The notes under the pieces: generated by a model
Told to the model about the DNA's origin: nothing
The model's database searches: none
The model's input: the letters and a program-made list of their open reading frames with translations, nothing else
Program-made: the position numbers and the translations under genes
Assembly: GCA_028023455.1 (NCBI GenBank)
Contig: JAQFVV010000562.1
Coordinates: 248,001 to 312,000 of the forward strand
DNA length: 64,000 nt
DNA from: Epiperipatus broadwayi
Taxonomy: Eukaryota; Onychophora; Udeonychophora; Euonychophora; Peripatidae
Reading direction: 5' to 3'
Shown here: positions 34,864 to 49,400 of the stretch, in pieces
Layout: each line of letters begins with the position of its first letter
Position numbering within the stretch: the first letter of the stretch is position 1

Positions 34864-35785
34864 ATGTAACTGTTTTCTATGATACTAATATTAGATGTAT
34901 ATTTAATTTTTGTGTGATTATCTATTTATAATTAACCTTTTTTTTCACTATTCCTCATTGTTACACTGTTATAAATGTTTCTTATTCCATTGCAATGTAA
35001 GTTTAAAGTTAATTTTCATTTAAAAGGATATTTCCAATTCAAATTATGTCTGTAAATTAAATACTAGTAAGTTTCCTTTGTTTTCCAACCTCATCTCCTC
35101 GATAACGCCTTTTTGTCTGCCTTTAGTCCCATACGTATATCTTAGTGATAGACATCTGAAATATTTTAAAATTGTTTTTAAGCACAAAGCGATTAGAAAA
35201 TGCTTTGTGAAAGCTTTTTTTAATTGTGCTTTATCGAGGGGATTCGAGATAATAATTTTATTGAAGTTGGGAAGAAATAGAATTAGACAGCAAAATCTTA
35301 TGTCATTACTATCTGCCTTTATTGTCTAGGTTTTTTTTTTTATCATTAATCAATCAGGGAATAGCGGAGGTAGTTAAAACATTCATAATATTTTAAAATG
35401 TCATTCATTAAATATATTATTTAAACTAAAAAAGCTTAAGTCTCCTGACGTTATTGCAATTTTTTATTAGCTTAACTTTTTATATTATTTTTCCAATGAT
35501 CCAGGCACGCACAAACACTTAATTTTTATTATATTTTATGCACATTTGACTTAGTTAGTTCCATAAGTATTCTTGTCCATTGTCTCTCCCTGATGCTAGG
35601 CCAGGTAAGAAAATAATTTATGCATATCTCAGATAATGTTGTTGGTTCATAATTACTCTCGATAATAGGTGAAGAGGGCAGAGGTCCTAGTATTCTTGAT
35701 TTAGTATATCATGTATGGTTAGCCTCGAGGTACTTTCGCCTAGTATTCGAACTGTGTTAACCAACATACATCATCTGACCGGTAC
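34861..35785. other. Segment between TA tracts, possibly LTR-derived
   Basis: A 925-bp stretch between TA tracts. It ends CTGACCGGTACA, reminiscent of the CCGGTTACA end of LTR element 1. A plus-strand frame at 35078-35329 has no recognised motif. A CTCCTCGATAA / TTATCGAGGGG pair (35097 and 35232) is the only other structure seen. Confidence 0.3.
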
Positions 35786-35802
35786 AATATATATATATAT
35801 AT
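35786..35802. repeat. (TA)n microsatellite
   Basis: Short AT run separating ..GGTACA from TGTAACAG.. Confidence 0.9.
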
Positions 35803-38569
35803 TGTAACAGAAATAAAAATAGATGAAATTATTAATTATTAAAATATGTTTATAATCTGTCATTTGTAACAGTAAGAAAACTTTGTAACATCATACAAAT
35901 TAATGTAATGATGAAAAAGGCTGCTCTTATGTAACCGACTATAAATATATAGATGAGTGATAAAATGATAGTTGCTATAATTCAATAACTAAACACTAAA
36001 CAGTATATATAATATGCTCTAGCAGCTCATCATTTGTAACCGAGTAAAATTAAATGAGAAATGAATTTACTGTGTTAGCTCAAATACAATTTATAATTAA
36101 ATAAGGATGACGTTAACATATAAATAAGAACATATGCATATCATGCTCTATTTGGGTGTCACATTTATAGCCCAATTGCAACTATCCTAAACATTAATTC
36201 TGTCACGCTAATAATGAAATAAATAAATTATCTCATTTCTCAATACTTAAAATAACAACAATGAAAATTCAAACTATTAACATTAAAGATTTAAAATATT
36301 TCAATATTGGGGAAGTCATTTGAACAATAAAACATACTGGCCATTGTCATCAGATAAACAAATATTAGATATAGCAACTGAATAAAAATTACTGTGAAAT
36401 CCCTGGAGAGCCTTACGCGTATCTCCAATAATAGATTCTGTTAACCAAGAATCCTTCTCCTTCCTCTTTTCATGGATATACAACCATTCATGGTCGCATG
36501 CACACACACTGGTGCTATTTATGACAACTTATAAAAAATATTATATAAAGTTAATAAATTGGAAAAGGGACGGGATCACTTTTATTCAGTTAGCTGAGGT
36601 CATGTGTTTTCCATGAGTGCCACTAGATTGTTCTAAATCTAGATAAATATTATTGGTGCATAGTGTACTGAGTTCAAACTCATTCGGTACATTTTTACTA
36701 CACATGACTTGGATGACTAATGAACAAAAAAAATGACATTCTTATATTTCATCTATGTCAATAAAATTATAAAATTCAAATATCACCAAAATTTTTATAT
36801 TAAAGACTCTTATAAATATTACTAACTCAGTTTAAGTATATTGATGAACAGACAAGTATAATCTTATTAATGGCTTCCAAACAAGCATTGTGAAGTCCAT
36901 TACTGATATGGATGGCCATTTAAACTAGTTACTTAACTGACTTATTTATCATAATATAAAGATAATAATGATGATGATAATAATGATGATGATGATATCA
37001 GCCATAGCTTTCTAATGAACTCACAACAATAAATTTACTTTTCATGAACTTATAGGCATTTTAAAAATCATCCCTTGTCAAAATGAGATTTAAATATTAC
37101 ATTCACTAGCATTTATATAAGTTTATGGTTATTTACTAAAATACTTTTATAGTTAAAACTAGGATTCAATAATACTAGTGATGATGACTGATCATCATGC
37201 ATCTTGCCATGTGATATTCAACTTTCTATAAACCCCTATTTACTAAATATATTAATTATGTTAAACATTAGATGTAATGTTTATAATTTATTTAATGATG
37301 ATGGTGATCATGACTCATGTACAATACTATGTTTAAGCAGTGTTTCACTCAATCATATGATATCCATCTTTGATGAGGATGATCAAAACTCATGGGCATA
37401 ATATAATTCTAGCTTTCTATTATTAACCTATAATTATTAACACTTGGTTATTATCAAGCATAATCCTTAAATACTTAAATGTAAATCAACATTCTAGCTT
37501 ACTTAACATTTTGCGAGTGCTTAATATTTGCTAGTGCTGATGATTCTTAATATCTGCAAGTGATGATGATGATCATTTAAATGATAGAATCAAGACAAGT
37601 AAAATACAACAATATTTTTAATAAAACTCAGAAACAAATTAAGATATATAATTATATTTTATTAATACTATACTTCTTTCTTTTCTTTTCCTTTAAAATC
37701 AAATTAATAACTATACAATTGACTCTATTATTATATTAATTCAATATAGAATTAATACAAAATTTTATATACACATAACCAAATAAATTTAATATACAAG
37801 TTCGTCATTTTTGATATTTTAAAATAAGCTGGCCTAAATTGATATTAGAAAAAAAATATTCACTAAATGCTTACTTAAGAATTTCCTTATCTATTACATA
37901 TCATAAAAATAAATTTCATATGTAATGTGTGTATTTTTTACTTTCATTCTAATGTAAGCCTTGCTCTACAATTTCCTATACTTAAACTAATTATGCATAA
38001 CCTATTCTTTTGACGTGTTTTTATAAGCAGTTACACATGCACACACACCCTGTGATATGTCAACATATATTTTTAAAATGTGTTCCCTTATATTAGGGAT
38101 TAATACATAAATCACATATATAAAAAATATTTTTGCAACCTTGAGCAAAAAAAAATAAAATACATTATATCAAATTTAATATGCAACAAAATAAATAAAT
38201 AAAAAAAACATTATAAATGCATATATTTATAGGTTGCTCATTATCATAATAAATGAAGAACAATAAAAAAGCATTTCAATATTACAATATATAATAAAAA
38301 ATAAATAAAAAAAATAACGAAAATTTAAGTTTGAAGATTTAAACTGTGTTTGTGTTATGTTATGTGATATTGAGAATAACCATCAATAAACAAGTCCTTA
38401 ATGTTTCTGTATCAAAAGAAAAAAATGCTTTGATTCTATAAATTAAAGTTTACTCTTATTAAGTAAGAATAAAAGATTTATTAATGAAAGTTCAAAGTTA
38501 TTCCATTACTTTCACTTCCCATAATTGTCTCAGGTTTCAATTTTCTGACTGCTCACATAACCTAGCTTC

Positions 38570-38850
38570 AACTGGCTGGTTTCACCATTTAAAAAAGGAA
38601 AAGTTCTTGCAGATACTTTTAAGATAAACATGAATTAATTGACTTGCTTATTTCCACAATTTTAAAATTATTTATTGTTGATACTTTTGATAATGCTGAA
38701 TTCATTGACTGGCTTGCTTTTACCATTTCAAAAAGAAAAGTTCTTGTTGATACCTTCTAATAAACATGAATTAATTGACTTGCTTTGTTTCCACAATTTT
38801 AAAATTATTTATTGCCAATATTTTTGATAACGATGAATTGGTTGACTGGC
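38570..38850 (+). repeat. Tandem duplication, period about 136 bp
   Basis: GACTGGCT.G.TTT.ACCATTT then AAAGTTCTTG, AACATGAATTAATTGACTTG and ACAATTTTAAAATTATTTAT occur twice in the same order with a few changes. A third partial start (GACTGGCTTGTTTC) follows. Confidence 0.8.
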
Positions 38851-39424
38851 TTGTTTCAAATTCTTAAAAAAGATCATTGTAGACACTTTAGATGACTATG
38901 AGGAAAACTTTAAAAAAATTGATTCATAGCTTAATCAAACCTAGTTATAAGGCTTTTATACAATTTCCTTTTTCTTTTCTTTTCTTTCCCCTTATCCCTC
39001 CATTCAAAAGCAATGAACCCATAATAGGCCAGGAGCCAGAAAGAAGCATTTCAAATAGCTTGTGTGGTTGGCTTTAAACTCGATCATTCTGTTGGTTATA
39101 AAGGACTTTTGGTATAAGTCCATGGATAGATTAATGAGTTAACCCATAGATCTCAGATTTCAAGAAGTAGAAGAAGTGGCTTTAGCAAGGCAAATTCATT
39201 GTATTATACACAGCAAAATATATTAATATCATTTTATAGAATTGTCAATAACTTCTTCCAAGAAATTCAATTTTGTTCCCTTTGCTTGCTGTGAATTACT
39301 TATATATATGCACATCATCATCTATACTGATTTTAAAACAAGAGTCATTTTTCTCCTTCCTCAATTTTTAAAGAGAGAAAAAAAATCAATCACTCTCACT
39401 CTTTAAAAAAATGAAAACTGTCCA

Positions 39425-39560
39425 TTTCCTTTGGTTTTCACGAATTCAATCATTATATCCCTTCTTTAAGGAACATTGAAAAAAACTGAGAGCTTACATC
39501 TCTTCTTTAATAACATTCAAAAAAACTGCACACTGCATCTCTTCTTTAATAATAAGAAAA
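39425..39560 (+). repeat. Short tandem repeat, about 45 bp, three copies
   Basis: The block ATCTCTTCTTTAATAA followed by AAAAAAACTG recurs at about 39455, 39500 and 39540. Confidence 0.7.
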
Positions 39561-40142
39561 AAAACTGAACCTCTAAATATTGTTTCATTCGTTTATATTG
39601 CAAATCTTTGATCAAAGAAAAGGACCACCTGGAAATTCTATCTTGAGATAAATATCAAAGCTTCACAAGTTTGATGGTCTGTCGCAATTAATAAAAACTT
39701 AGGATTAATTGTTACATTTATTCCATCCAAGCATCACTACCCTCTCTAGATATATTCAATCTAGATAATACAAAAACAACAAAGCTTGCAATCTTAGTCA
39801 TTAAAGATTTGTGTAAAAATGTTTTATGTTTAAAACATATATACTCACACGTGTACATTTTCATATCCTAATCTACTAATCTTGATCACTTTACTTCACA
39901 CTTTTTTTCTGATCTTCTTTATTTAATAAGATTATAGCTAAACAATTTCAACACACTATTTAATAAAATATAATAAATCCCTATATTAAATATTGTTTCT
40001 CATTACCTTCTCTCTTTACAACTGCTTATTTATGAACTATTTATAAACTATATAATATTAAATGCATATATAAATCCATATGTATAAAAGATTTTTTTTT
40101 AATTAAATAATATATATGCGTGTGAAATGAGAACATATACAT

Positions 40143-40144
<2 letters not shown>

Positions 40145-40204
<60 letters not shown>
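40145..40204. repeat. (TA)n microsatellite, interrupted by TGT
   Basis: TA runs of 30 and 27 bp. LTR element 2 starts directly after it (TGTGCC at 40205). Confidence 0.95.
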
Positions 40205-43200
40205 TGTGCCTTTTTCTATAGGTCAGTAATAGTTCATAACAGTCAATTACTAAAAAATTTTAAATTTAGAATATGTTCTTTTAATACATTAATTATATTT
40301 TGTCGATTATATTTTTAAAGTACAATTTGAGGTTAAAGCAAATACGTAGTATATAAAATTATAGCAAATTATTTAAAAATAGTTATGTAAAGCTTTAAAT
40401 ATTGTTGCATATGGTTGTAAAAGCTGGCCATATTAAATAACACAGCTATAAATATTAAAAGTATATTTAAAAATTCGATTTTAATAGTTTAAAACTTACA
40501 GTTAATAAATGCTATATTTAAATGTATAATCATATTTAATAATCAAAATATAGTATAATTTTAAAATAAACTTTATGATGGTGAAAATTATATCTAATTC
40601 TATATTTTCTAAATTGTTCTTCCAAATTTTTTATAATTATTTTATATAATATAATAAGTGTATCAATTTTATTAGTCTAGGCAGAGAAATAGATTAAAAA
40701 TCGTCTGTCAAATTATTAATCATGTGACTTGTATATTACATACTTTCTCACACATGCTTGTTTGAATTAATAATAAAGTTTAAATATTTTAAAAGTTATA
40801 TTATAGAATTGGATAGAATTATTGCCTATCATAAAAGTAAATAGTATTAAACATTAAGTTAACTATTGTATAACATGCTTAAATGATGTAATAAAGATGA
40901 ATACAGTTAATAAAAAAATTAAATTTTTTATTTAAATAAAAATAAATAAATGGAATAAGTTATTAAAATTATTTTAAAAGTTATTTTAAATGTTTAAATG
41001 GTTTTAATAAAATAATAATTGAAGTAAAAGTGGAATTTTAAATAATATTTTAAGTTCATTACGTCATAATTTCTAATTTTGAAATTTAATTTTACTATAA
41101 ACTAAAAATATGTAAATTTGTTCTCAAGCTAAAGTAAGAATTAACCAATAGGAATAGGTATTCTTACAGACTATAAATATCGTCGTAACTAAGTTATCAG
41201 AGGAAATTAATAATGTATTGAAACCAGAGAAAGGTAAATTATAACTTTATCTGCAAAAAAACTAATTGATAATTTTAAAAGTATTTTTTGCAAAAGTGGG
41301 TGTTAAAATATAATAATTTAGAAACTTCGTGGAAATGATTTTCTAATTTTTAAAGTATTTACCAGTCGTATTTTATCTAAAAAATTTAACCTAAACTTTG
41401 CAATAAAGGATGGATATACTACAAAATAAAATGGATAGAAATTGTAATATTGTAAAAATATTTGAAATATTTATTGATACAGCTTTATTAATACTTCACC
41501 GGAGAACTGTTTTGGTACATAAAAAAACCACAGCTCGGACATTATACGGAGTCTAAAAAAAAAAAAAATGTATTGAAACGTATTATTTATAAGTTTATCC
41601 AATATTTATTTTTAAATAGTAATAAGACAATTATATCTCATGAATCATTTTATAGAATATTATATTTAAAGAAGTAAAATGTTATATACTTTTTGAAGGT
41701 AACATTTTAAAAAAAAAATATTTTCAAGAATTAAAGAAAGAACCCAGGAAAATATGTTACAGAAGCATTTTTTTTTTTGATATTAAAATATCCATTTTTA
41801 GAATTATTTAAAATGTATTTAGAAAAGATTTGTTTAAAAGTACTTGAAGTTTTTTTTATTTTAAAAGAGATTTATAAAAATACCAAATGAAAGTTTAAAT
41901 ATATCAAGAAGGAAACTTATATAAAAAAGTGAACATATAGTTGAATAAAAGATGGATCCATGGAAATACAAATAGTACTTAAAAGTTTATCGAATATTTT
42001 TAAAGTTAAATTAGATGGATTGGTGCATCGGATACGCAGAGAATATTGGTAGAGAATATACTTAAAAAAAACTTCACGGGATTAATTAATATTATGATTT
42101 AATATTTATCGTCCTAAATACTAAAACCAAGGATTATTTTCTATAAATTTACTAAATGGATTAATAATTATTTTTATTTTAAACTTTAACGTGCTTGGAG
42201 GAGAACATTTTTAAAAAACTCTAGAGAAAATAATAAACATTTTGGACTTAGCAGGAACTATCGTCAAGAAAATATGTAATTATAGTTTTGATTCCTTTTA
42301 TTTTGTTAACCTAGTTTAAATCTAAATTTTTATATAAGATTAGGAAAAACATAAAAACATTAATTTATTAATATTAAAATTTTATAATATAACAATCTAA
42401 TAATTTAGCTAAAAATATTTTAATGTAAAGTGTATGGGTGTGAATTTTTTATATCTGCAATGCTCAAGTGGATAAGGGAAGCCTACTGAACACGATGACT
42501 AGATAAAGGTTATTGGTAATAATAATAACTATTAATAATTTTATAATGTATATTTTTTTTGTGTTTTCTTTAGATCATCTATGGATAGTAAGAATGAAGT
42601 GTAAAAGTTTTTTACTTATATGTACCGCATTTCATACAACATTTTAAAAACATTATGAGATAGGATTGATTTGAAAATATGCATACGACAATTTTTTTTT
42701 ATATATATTAGTGATATAATCCAACATATAACAAATAATTATGTGATTCTTTTAAAATTTTCATGTTAGGATATTCAAATATTGTCTAAGTAGATCGTAT
42801 ATGATTAAACATACAGAGCAATGAAGTAAGCAACTTTTCTTATGGAATTGTAAGATTGTTTAACTATTAATGAATTTTGTTTATTGTTTTGTAAATGCAG
42901 ATACTTATTTATTGATGTAACATGTGAAAAATCTTGAGAAATAATGTTGAGATAGTGGCTTAGAAGTACTTAGTGAACAGGAAACCAAGATGATGTTTTA
43001 AGAAATAGGATGTTATAAGGAATGGAAATAATATTTAGTCTTTATGTGAATATCAGCATAGTTAACAAAGCCCTATGACTGATACACATTTTATTTGGAC
43101 AGTGTTTATATTTCTTTAAATATTTGATGTTCTAATAAAGCTGAAGAAATAGCTTTGACATCGTCCCTGTACTAGAGGATATTAGGCAGGTAAATGTCAT

Positions 43201-45120
43201 ACCTCTTCGCACTGTGCCATGGTTTTTGAGATATGTTAAGAGTAATACTTTAGCTTTCTTCCTTAATCCTATGTATCTGTTTTCGCTATCTTTATTTCAT
43301 GTAACTGCATTGTTCAGTAAGATATGTTTAAGAGAAATGATAAATAATTTAGAACTTAGGTTATGCTATCGTTTTGTATAAGATTGGTTTATTTGCTTAG
43401 AAGGAATAGGACGTTATAACTTAAAATTGAAGATCCAAAGTATCCTAAGGAAAGAAAAGAATCATAGAATATATTTTGAATTTTATTTCGAAAATGAAAT
43501 ATAAACTTTTTTAAATAGGGTATCTAAACAAAGATATTTTTTTTAAAGTGATAAAAATTTTAAATGCTTTAGTATTATTTTTTTTAAGAGAAAAATAAGT
43601 ATTGCATATTTTTAAAATACAATAGTACAAAGTAAATTATGTAAACAATATGCATAGTATATTTTTGTTTATTGATTAACAGAAATATATTGATGATTAC
43701 ACTTATATTATACTAAAGTAAGGCTTAAAGAAGAATATATTATGATTAGTAAACATCGTGTGATAAACACTAAAATCTAGTACTGAATTTTTGGATAATA
43801 TTTTGAGTAACATCTTTGACTTTGCAAGATGAAAATTTTTTAATATTTTGAGAAATTCATACTCATTATAAAATTTTGTTTTTTATAGAATGTTTTCTAA
43901 GTATGAATTTTTTTAAAATAAGATAGTTTAATAATATTAAGGATAAAATTCTGTTGCTAATAAAGTAGATAAATATATTTGTAATAAGTTAACCATAATG
44001 AGAAACCAAATAGTAACATTTTTTTAAAATTTTGTCCTAAATCTATATAAAGATATAATTGAAATATAAATTATTTTTTTTTATAACCCGGTAGATCAAA
44101 CTGTAAAGTAAAAAAGTTAAGGATATCCACTGTAAATAGTGTAAATAAATTGTTTATTTATTTGTTGTTAGTAATAAACTTTGTTAAATTTTGTTATTTC
44201 AAAAATTTTGTGTCCAAGTTATTTGTTTCTCCACATAGCTGCATGAAATCACGATATATGCATAATAATTGAAACAAATATATAATTTTGCACAAAAGAT
44301 AAATAGAGAATTATTTTTAAGAATTTTAAATATTTTATTGGTATTTATTATAATTAAATAATCATAATCTTACATTATTTTATTGGTCATAAATCAGTTA
44401 TCACAATATTATATTAAATTATATGCTGTTGCCACACACATTTTGTTTGTCAGATTATTAAAATGCTACCACGTATTTATTATATCATTACATGAAGATA
44501 TAAGATCATATTATATTATTTCATTATTTTATTATGGTAATAAAATTATAGTAAAAAGAAAAGATATCCAGTAGTAATTAAACAATGAAGAATATTATTA
44601 TTATTATTATTTATTATTATTAGTTTAAGTGTAGTAGATTATGACATAAAATCCCTTCTCATATTTTACTACCGTATTTTTATTAACTTAGAATAAACTT
44701 TATGAACCTGAGATTATTTTATTGAGCTAGATTATTAAATAGAAAATTAAGATTTAATTATTAGTTTAATCTTAGTGAGTAGAAGTTATTAAAGTCGTAA
44801 GAATACTATGAGTTTGTTATTTGAAATAGTAATAAAAGGGGGGATAGTGTTCTTATGCCATTGAGGTAGTATCCTGTGGGATATTGGCTCAATGTAATCT
44901 ATCTTGTCACCTGTATTTTCACTTCAAGTCTCATGAAAATATTAAATATTTATTTAATTTATTTTATAAACTGAACCGTATTCGTATTTTAAATTTGAGC
45001 TAGTGAAATATTTTAATTTTAATGCTGAATATTTTAGTTATTAATTATTAACTGAGATAGAACCCGTTTTATTTTATATCATATATTATCTGAAGTGAGG
45101 ATGCATGAGACAAAGGTAGA
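40205..45120 (+). repeat. Left LTR of element 2 (about 4.9 kb)
   Basis: It starts TGTGCCTTTTTCTATAGG. Its end is near GAGACAAAGGTAGA, judged by the end of similarity with the right copy. The exact last bases are unclear because no CA falls at that place. No coding frame of interest; a 63-codon frame at 44383 has no motif. An ATT run lies at 44595-44620. Confidence 0.85.
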
Positions 45121-45151
45121 TTTTGGTGCCAGCAACATGTTGGGCCTGAGT
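45121..45151 (+). other. Primer-binding-like site of LTR element 2
   Basis: TTTTGGTGCCAGCAACATGT then TGGGCC directly follows the LTR. It matches the tRNA-Lys complement TGGCGCCCAACGTGGGGC with insertions, and matches the layout seen in element 1. 45152-45895 then holds untranslated leader with no gene. Confidence 0.5.
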
Positions 45152-45895
45152 GTTTAAAATGGGAGAGTATAATGGGCTTACATGACATGGGGAAGTCTCG
45201 GTTAGATTTTGCTCTTCCAACGTGACTGCACGATGTGTAGTTGGGAATACAATTGATAGGTCAGATTGTGGTACCCAAACATTTAGGCTATGAGATATAT
45301 TAGGAAAGTAATTAAGAATATACAATACAATAGTTAGTATTAGAATTTGTTCACGTAATTTTGAAAATTATTGATAGGTATATCTCACAGAAGATAGATA
45401 ATTTAATATTTTCTTATAGCAAAATTATTTAGAATTTGATTATTATAGTGAACTAAGTGCTTATTACTAAAAATATTGCAATTTTATGTGGTAGATAATC
45501 TGACTGTTTAAAAATAGTAAAGTATAAATTAAAACAATAAGCAAATAAAATTTCAAAATATGCATATGTGGCTAACGATTATTTAATATTCACTATGACC
45601 ATGTCAATTATTGAAATATTAAAAATATATTTTGAAAATGCTTTAATATGTGCAAAATATCTGTGAATCATGCATGTGAGAAATAATGTTGTAACACACA
45701 TAATTTTAATCGTTATTGATAGTGTAGTTAATTAGAGTTAAATTGTATAAGGTGTAAAAAGGGTATTATCTATGGTTTATTGTGGGTGATGGTTAGATGG
45801 GGATAAAAGAAACTGGTAAGGAACTATTTTTATGAAACATTAATAGTAATATATTGTTTAAATATTGAGTTTTGAAAAAGCATATTTGTAAAAAA

Positions 45896-47913
45896 ATGAA
45901 TAATCAAGATAATAATTTAGAGAGTGAAATATCTGAGTTTATTGTCGATGAAAGTTGTGAGGAGAAACGAGAAATAGAAAACTTAATTGAAATGGAAACA
46001 GTTGTAGATAGTGTCCAAATTATAGATAGTAAGATAAAAGAAGAGGTTATGGAAATTAAAACAGTGGAAGAAAAGATAATAGTGCCTAAAAAGGAGGTAG
46101 AGAACTCCCAAATATCTTAATTGTTATTGATGATGAAGAAGATAAAAGAAGATAATAGAAAAAATAGTGAAGATAGTAATATAAAATTTAATATTCTTAA
46201 TGAAAATATGAATAAAATTAGAGAGGATACAAAAGCTCTTAATGAAAATGTGAATAAAAATAGAGAAGATAGTAATATAAAATTTAATATTCTTAATGAA
46301 AATATGATTAAAAATAGAGAGGATATGAAAGCTCTTAATGAAAATATGAGTAAAAATATTGAGTCTCTTAATGAAAACCTAAATAAAACAAATATAAGAT
46401 TAGAATCTCTTAGTGAAAATGTGGACAAAAATAGTAATGAAATCAGAACTTGTGTAGAAAGTATGAATCAAAAACTTAATGAAACCTGTAAGACGGTAGA
46501 AGATTTTAAGGTGGAAGTACAAGATAAATTTAATAATTTAGATTTGAAATTTGATAGCAATGAAAAAGTCATTGGTTCTTTAAAGGAGGAAATAGAGCAC
46601 ATAGATTATAAGAATCAGGAATTGCTAAAAAATAAGTTTTCCGAATTTTCTGAGAATACTATAAAGGGTTTGAGCAAGCAAATAGAAGAACCTATCAATC
46701 AGTGTCAGATAAACAATAGCAACTTAGATCAGAAGCTTGATAGTAATAAATCAGATGTTGATCGCGAAATTGGGAAAATAAAAGATCATATAGGTCATAT
46801 TAATGAAGCAATTAAAATTATTAAGGAAGAGGTAGTTCAGGCTAAAATAAGTATCAAAGAGGAAGTTCAAAAAGAAGTAATGGGAAAATTAAAAGATTTA
46901 GGGATACAAAACTTGGAGGAAAAGATAGTAAGTAAGAAAGTATCTCATGAAATAAGTAGTAAATCTGTTGAAATAATTAGTACAGATTCGGAAAAGAATC
47001 AAGAATCTATTGATTTAATTAGTGTAAATGTGGTAGATGATGAAGAAATTACAGAGATGGTAAATCAGGAAAATCCACAATTCATTGAGATAGTTAATAA
47101 AAATATTAACTTATGTAGTAATTTGACAGCAGAAAACATAGATTCTGTTAAATTAGGAGATAAAGATAGATATAATGATGTATCATTTGTTAAGATAGCA
47201 GATGACGAATTTAAAAAAGATGTCTTATATTAAATTCGCTAATAAAGAAACCAAGTTATTTGTTGAAAAAACTATTATAGATAATGAAATGATTTATGAA
47301 GAAAAGGAGATTAATAAAAAGTTTATTGAAATAGTTAATAGTAGGAATGAAATATACAGAAGAATATTAAAAAATCCCAAAGAATATTTTAAATTGACTA
47401 ATGAGATGATAGGAGTGAGTAAATCCTATGAAAGAGTAGTCGGTGAAAGAACTATAGATAAAAAAATATTATATTGATGATAAAAGATTTGGTAAATCTA
47501 CAGAGATAAAGTCAAACTCTTTAGAACAAAAGTATTTAAAGTTGTTGGAACATGAGTTACCAAAAATTATTGATAAAAGTAGTAATAAGTTTAAAAATAA
47601 ACTGCAAGATGTGATATCTAAATGTAGTGTTAATGATAGAAATATTCGTTTACAATTTGATATTTTTAAAGAAATATTGTTTAAAGGAATTAGAAACTTG
47701 ATACCTAATAGTGAATTTATAGGAGAAAAATTTAATCACAATAGAGATTTAAGCAAGATAAAAGTAAGACTTAAATGTCTAAAGCACGAGAAATTCATGA
47801 CAGATTTTCTTAAGAATAATCTTAATAAAGAAAAGAAGAGAGGAAAAGCTAAGGTGAGACTTAAGGAAGTCGAGAGAGAATTAAAGTTTAGATTTAGAAA
47901 AGAAAATACCTAA
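45896..47913 (+). pseudogene. Gag-like coiled-coil protein of LTR element 2, nearly intact
   Basis: The start codon ATG at 45896 opens MNNQDNNLESEISEFIVDES. One in-frame stop at 46118-46120 interrupts it. 370 further codons run to 47231, then two frameshifts (near 47205 and 47470) extend the protein to 47913, about 670 residues in all. Residues from 46180 on form 14-residue double heptads (NKNREDMKALNENM type) predicting a long coiled coil, followed by QIEEPINQ and KDHIGHINEAIKIIKEEV helices. The end is strongly basic (KVRLKCLKHEKF..KKRGKAKVRLKEVERELKFR), suited to binding nucleic acid. No zinc knuckle. A Gag function is inferred from position. Three lesions in 2 kb suggest recent decay or consensus errors. 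Confidence 0.55.
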
Positions 47914-48245
47914 TGATTAAGACAAATAATTCCTAGATAAGACGTATATTTAAAAAATATAAAGTTATAACCTTATTTTTTACAAAACAAATATAAAACT
48001 TTAAAATGTCATAACCTAATTAATTATTCAAAAGGATAAAGATGTGTAGAAATTTTTTTTCTAGTATTACTAGTTGAGATTCTAAGTGTAATGTCCAAAT
48101 ATTTTATAAGTTTGTATTAAAAACAGTATATTCTTTTATATTTCAGTAGTACAAGATAGAATTTGGTTATAGCAAATGATAAAGATATTAAGTGTCAATG
48201 AATAGAGAAATGATAAGATAGATGTTTAATTTACAATTTTTATTC

Positions 48246-48256
48246 AAAGGAGGAGG
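48246..48256 (+). other. Polypurine tract of LTR element 2
   Basis: AAAGGAGGAGG just before the right LTR. 47914-48245 between the reading frame and this tract is AT-rich with no gene. Confidence 0.65.
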
Positions 48257-48694
48257 TTACGTGCCCTTTTCTATAGGTCGGTAATAGTTCATAACAGTCA
48301 ATTACTAAAAAATTTTAATTTTAGAATATATTCTTTTAATACATTAATTATAGTTTGTCGATTATATTTTTAAAGTACAATTTGAGGTTAAAGCAAATAC
48401 GTAGTATATAAAATTATAGCGAATTATTTAAAAATAGTTATGTAAAGCTTTAAATATTGTTACATATGGTTGTAAAAACTGGTCATATTAAATAACACAG
48501 CTATAAATATTAAAAGTATATTTAAAAATTCGATTTTAATAGTTTAAAACTTATAGTTAATAAATGCTATGTTTAAATTTATAATCATATTTAATATAGG
48601 GTATATGAGCACAGACTTTCACACCACCCACCTCTCTCCACTCTATCTAATAACACTGATACACCTAAACACATATATGCTGAAAAGATAAATA

Positions 48695-48765
48695 ATCACG
48701 TATTTCATGCTAAACCAGCAATCATCAGTTGGTCCAGACTATCATCTTTACACACATATATAGTA
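48695..48765 (-). ncRNA. Broken hammerhead-like ribozyme (family A, copy 2, left arm)
   Basis: Minus strand: CTGATGA (48723-48729), stem II TGCT/AGCA, GAAA (48704-48707). About six bases that should form the cleavage site and the start of stem I (ATATTG in the sister arm) are missing, so it cannot fold fully. Confidence 0.4.
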
Positions 48766-49400
48766 TAAGTGCTCAGATATATATTAAGATAAAGACTATC
48801 CTCATAGTTTAATGGACAGGCTTCAATCCACTCCACACTCCAACTCTTCAACCATCCTTCCAATTGAAAATCTGATGATGGAATGCTCAATGGCCACCCT
48901 GAGGCCGAGATTATTGTCACACCCATGTTGGCATAAGGTCAATCTGAACCCCACATGTACAGGACATAATCCATTTAATACATATGCAAGGATGGGCAGA
49001 CATCTCTATAATGTAATAACTGAAACACAGGCTTGTTATATACCTGTGGCTATATATATGTAATATAGGGTATATGAGCACAGACTTTCACACCACCCAC
49101 CTCTCTCCACTCTATCTAATAACACTTATACACCTTATAGAGATGTCTGCCCATCCTTGCATATGTATTAAATGGATTATGTCCTGTACATGTGGGGTTC
49201 AGATTGACCTTATGTCAACATGGGTGTGACAATAATCTTGGCCTCAGGGTGGCCTTTGAGCATTCCATCATCAGATTTTCAATTGGATGGACGGTTGAAG
49301 AGTAGGAGTGTGGAGTGGATTGAAGCCTGTCCATTAAACTATGAGGATAGTCTATATTAATATATATCTGAGCACTTATACTATATATGTGTGTAAAGAT

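Larger units (their letters stand above)
35803..40144. other. 4.3-kb non-coding segment between TA tracts, solo-LTR-like
   Basis: It begins TGTAACAGAAAT and ends ACATATACATACA between (TA)n tracts, the same setting as the LTRs of elements 1 and 2. Contents: GTAACAG/GTAACCGA motifs (35803-36045), GAT-rich runs (36960-36995 and around 37565), a 136-bp tandem duplication, a 45-bp repeat, and no coding frame longer than 65 codons with any motif. TG..CA next to TA repeats can arise by chance, so the LTR reading is tentative. Confidence 0.3.

Noticed and set aside
36960-37580. GAT-rich repeats as a coding acidic domain or regulatory array
   Set aside because: They are scattered, short and interrupted by stops in all frames; ordinary simple sequence.
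46117-46428. Minus-strand 103-codon frame
   Set aside because: Shadow of the coiled-coil Gag-like frame on the plus strand.
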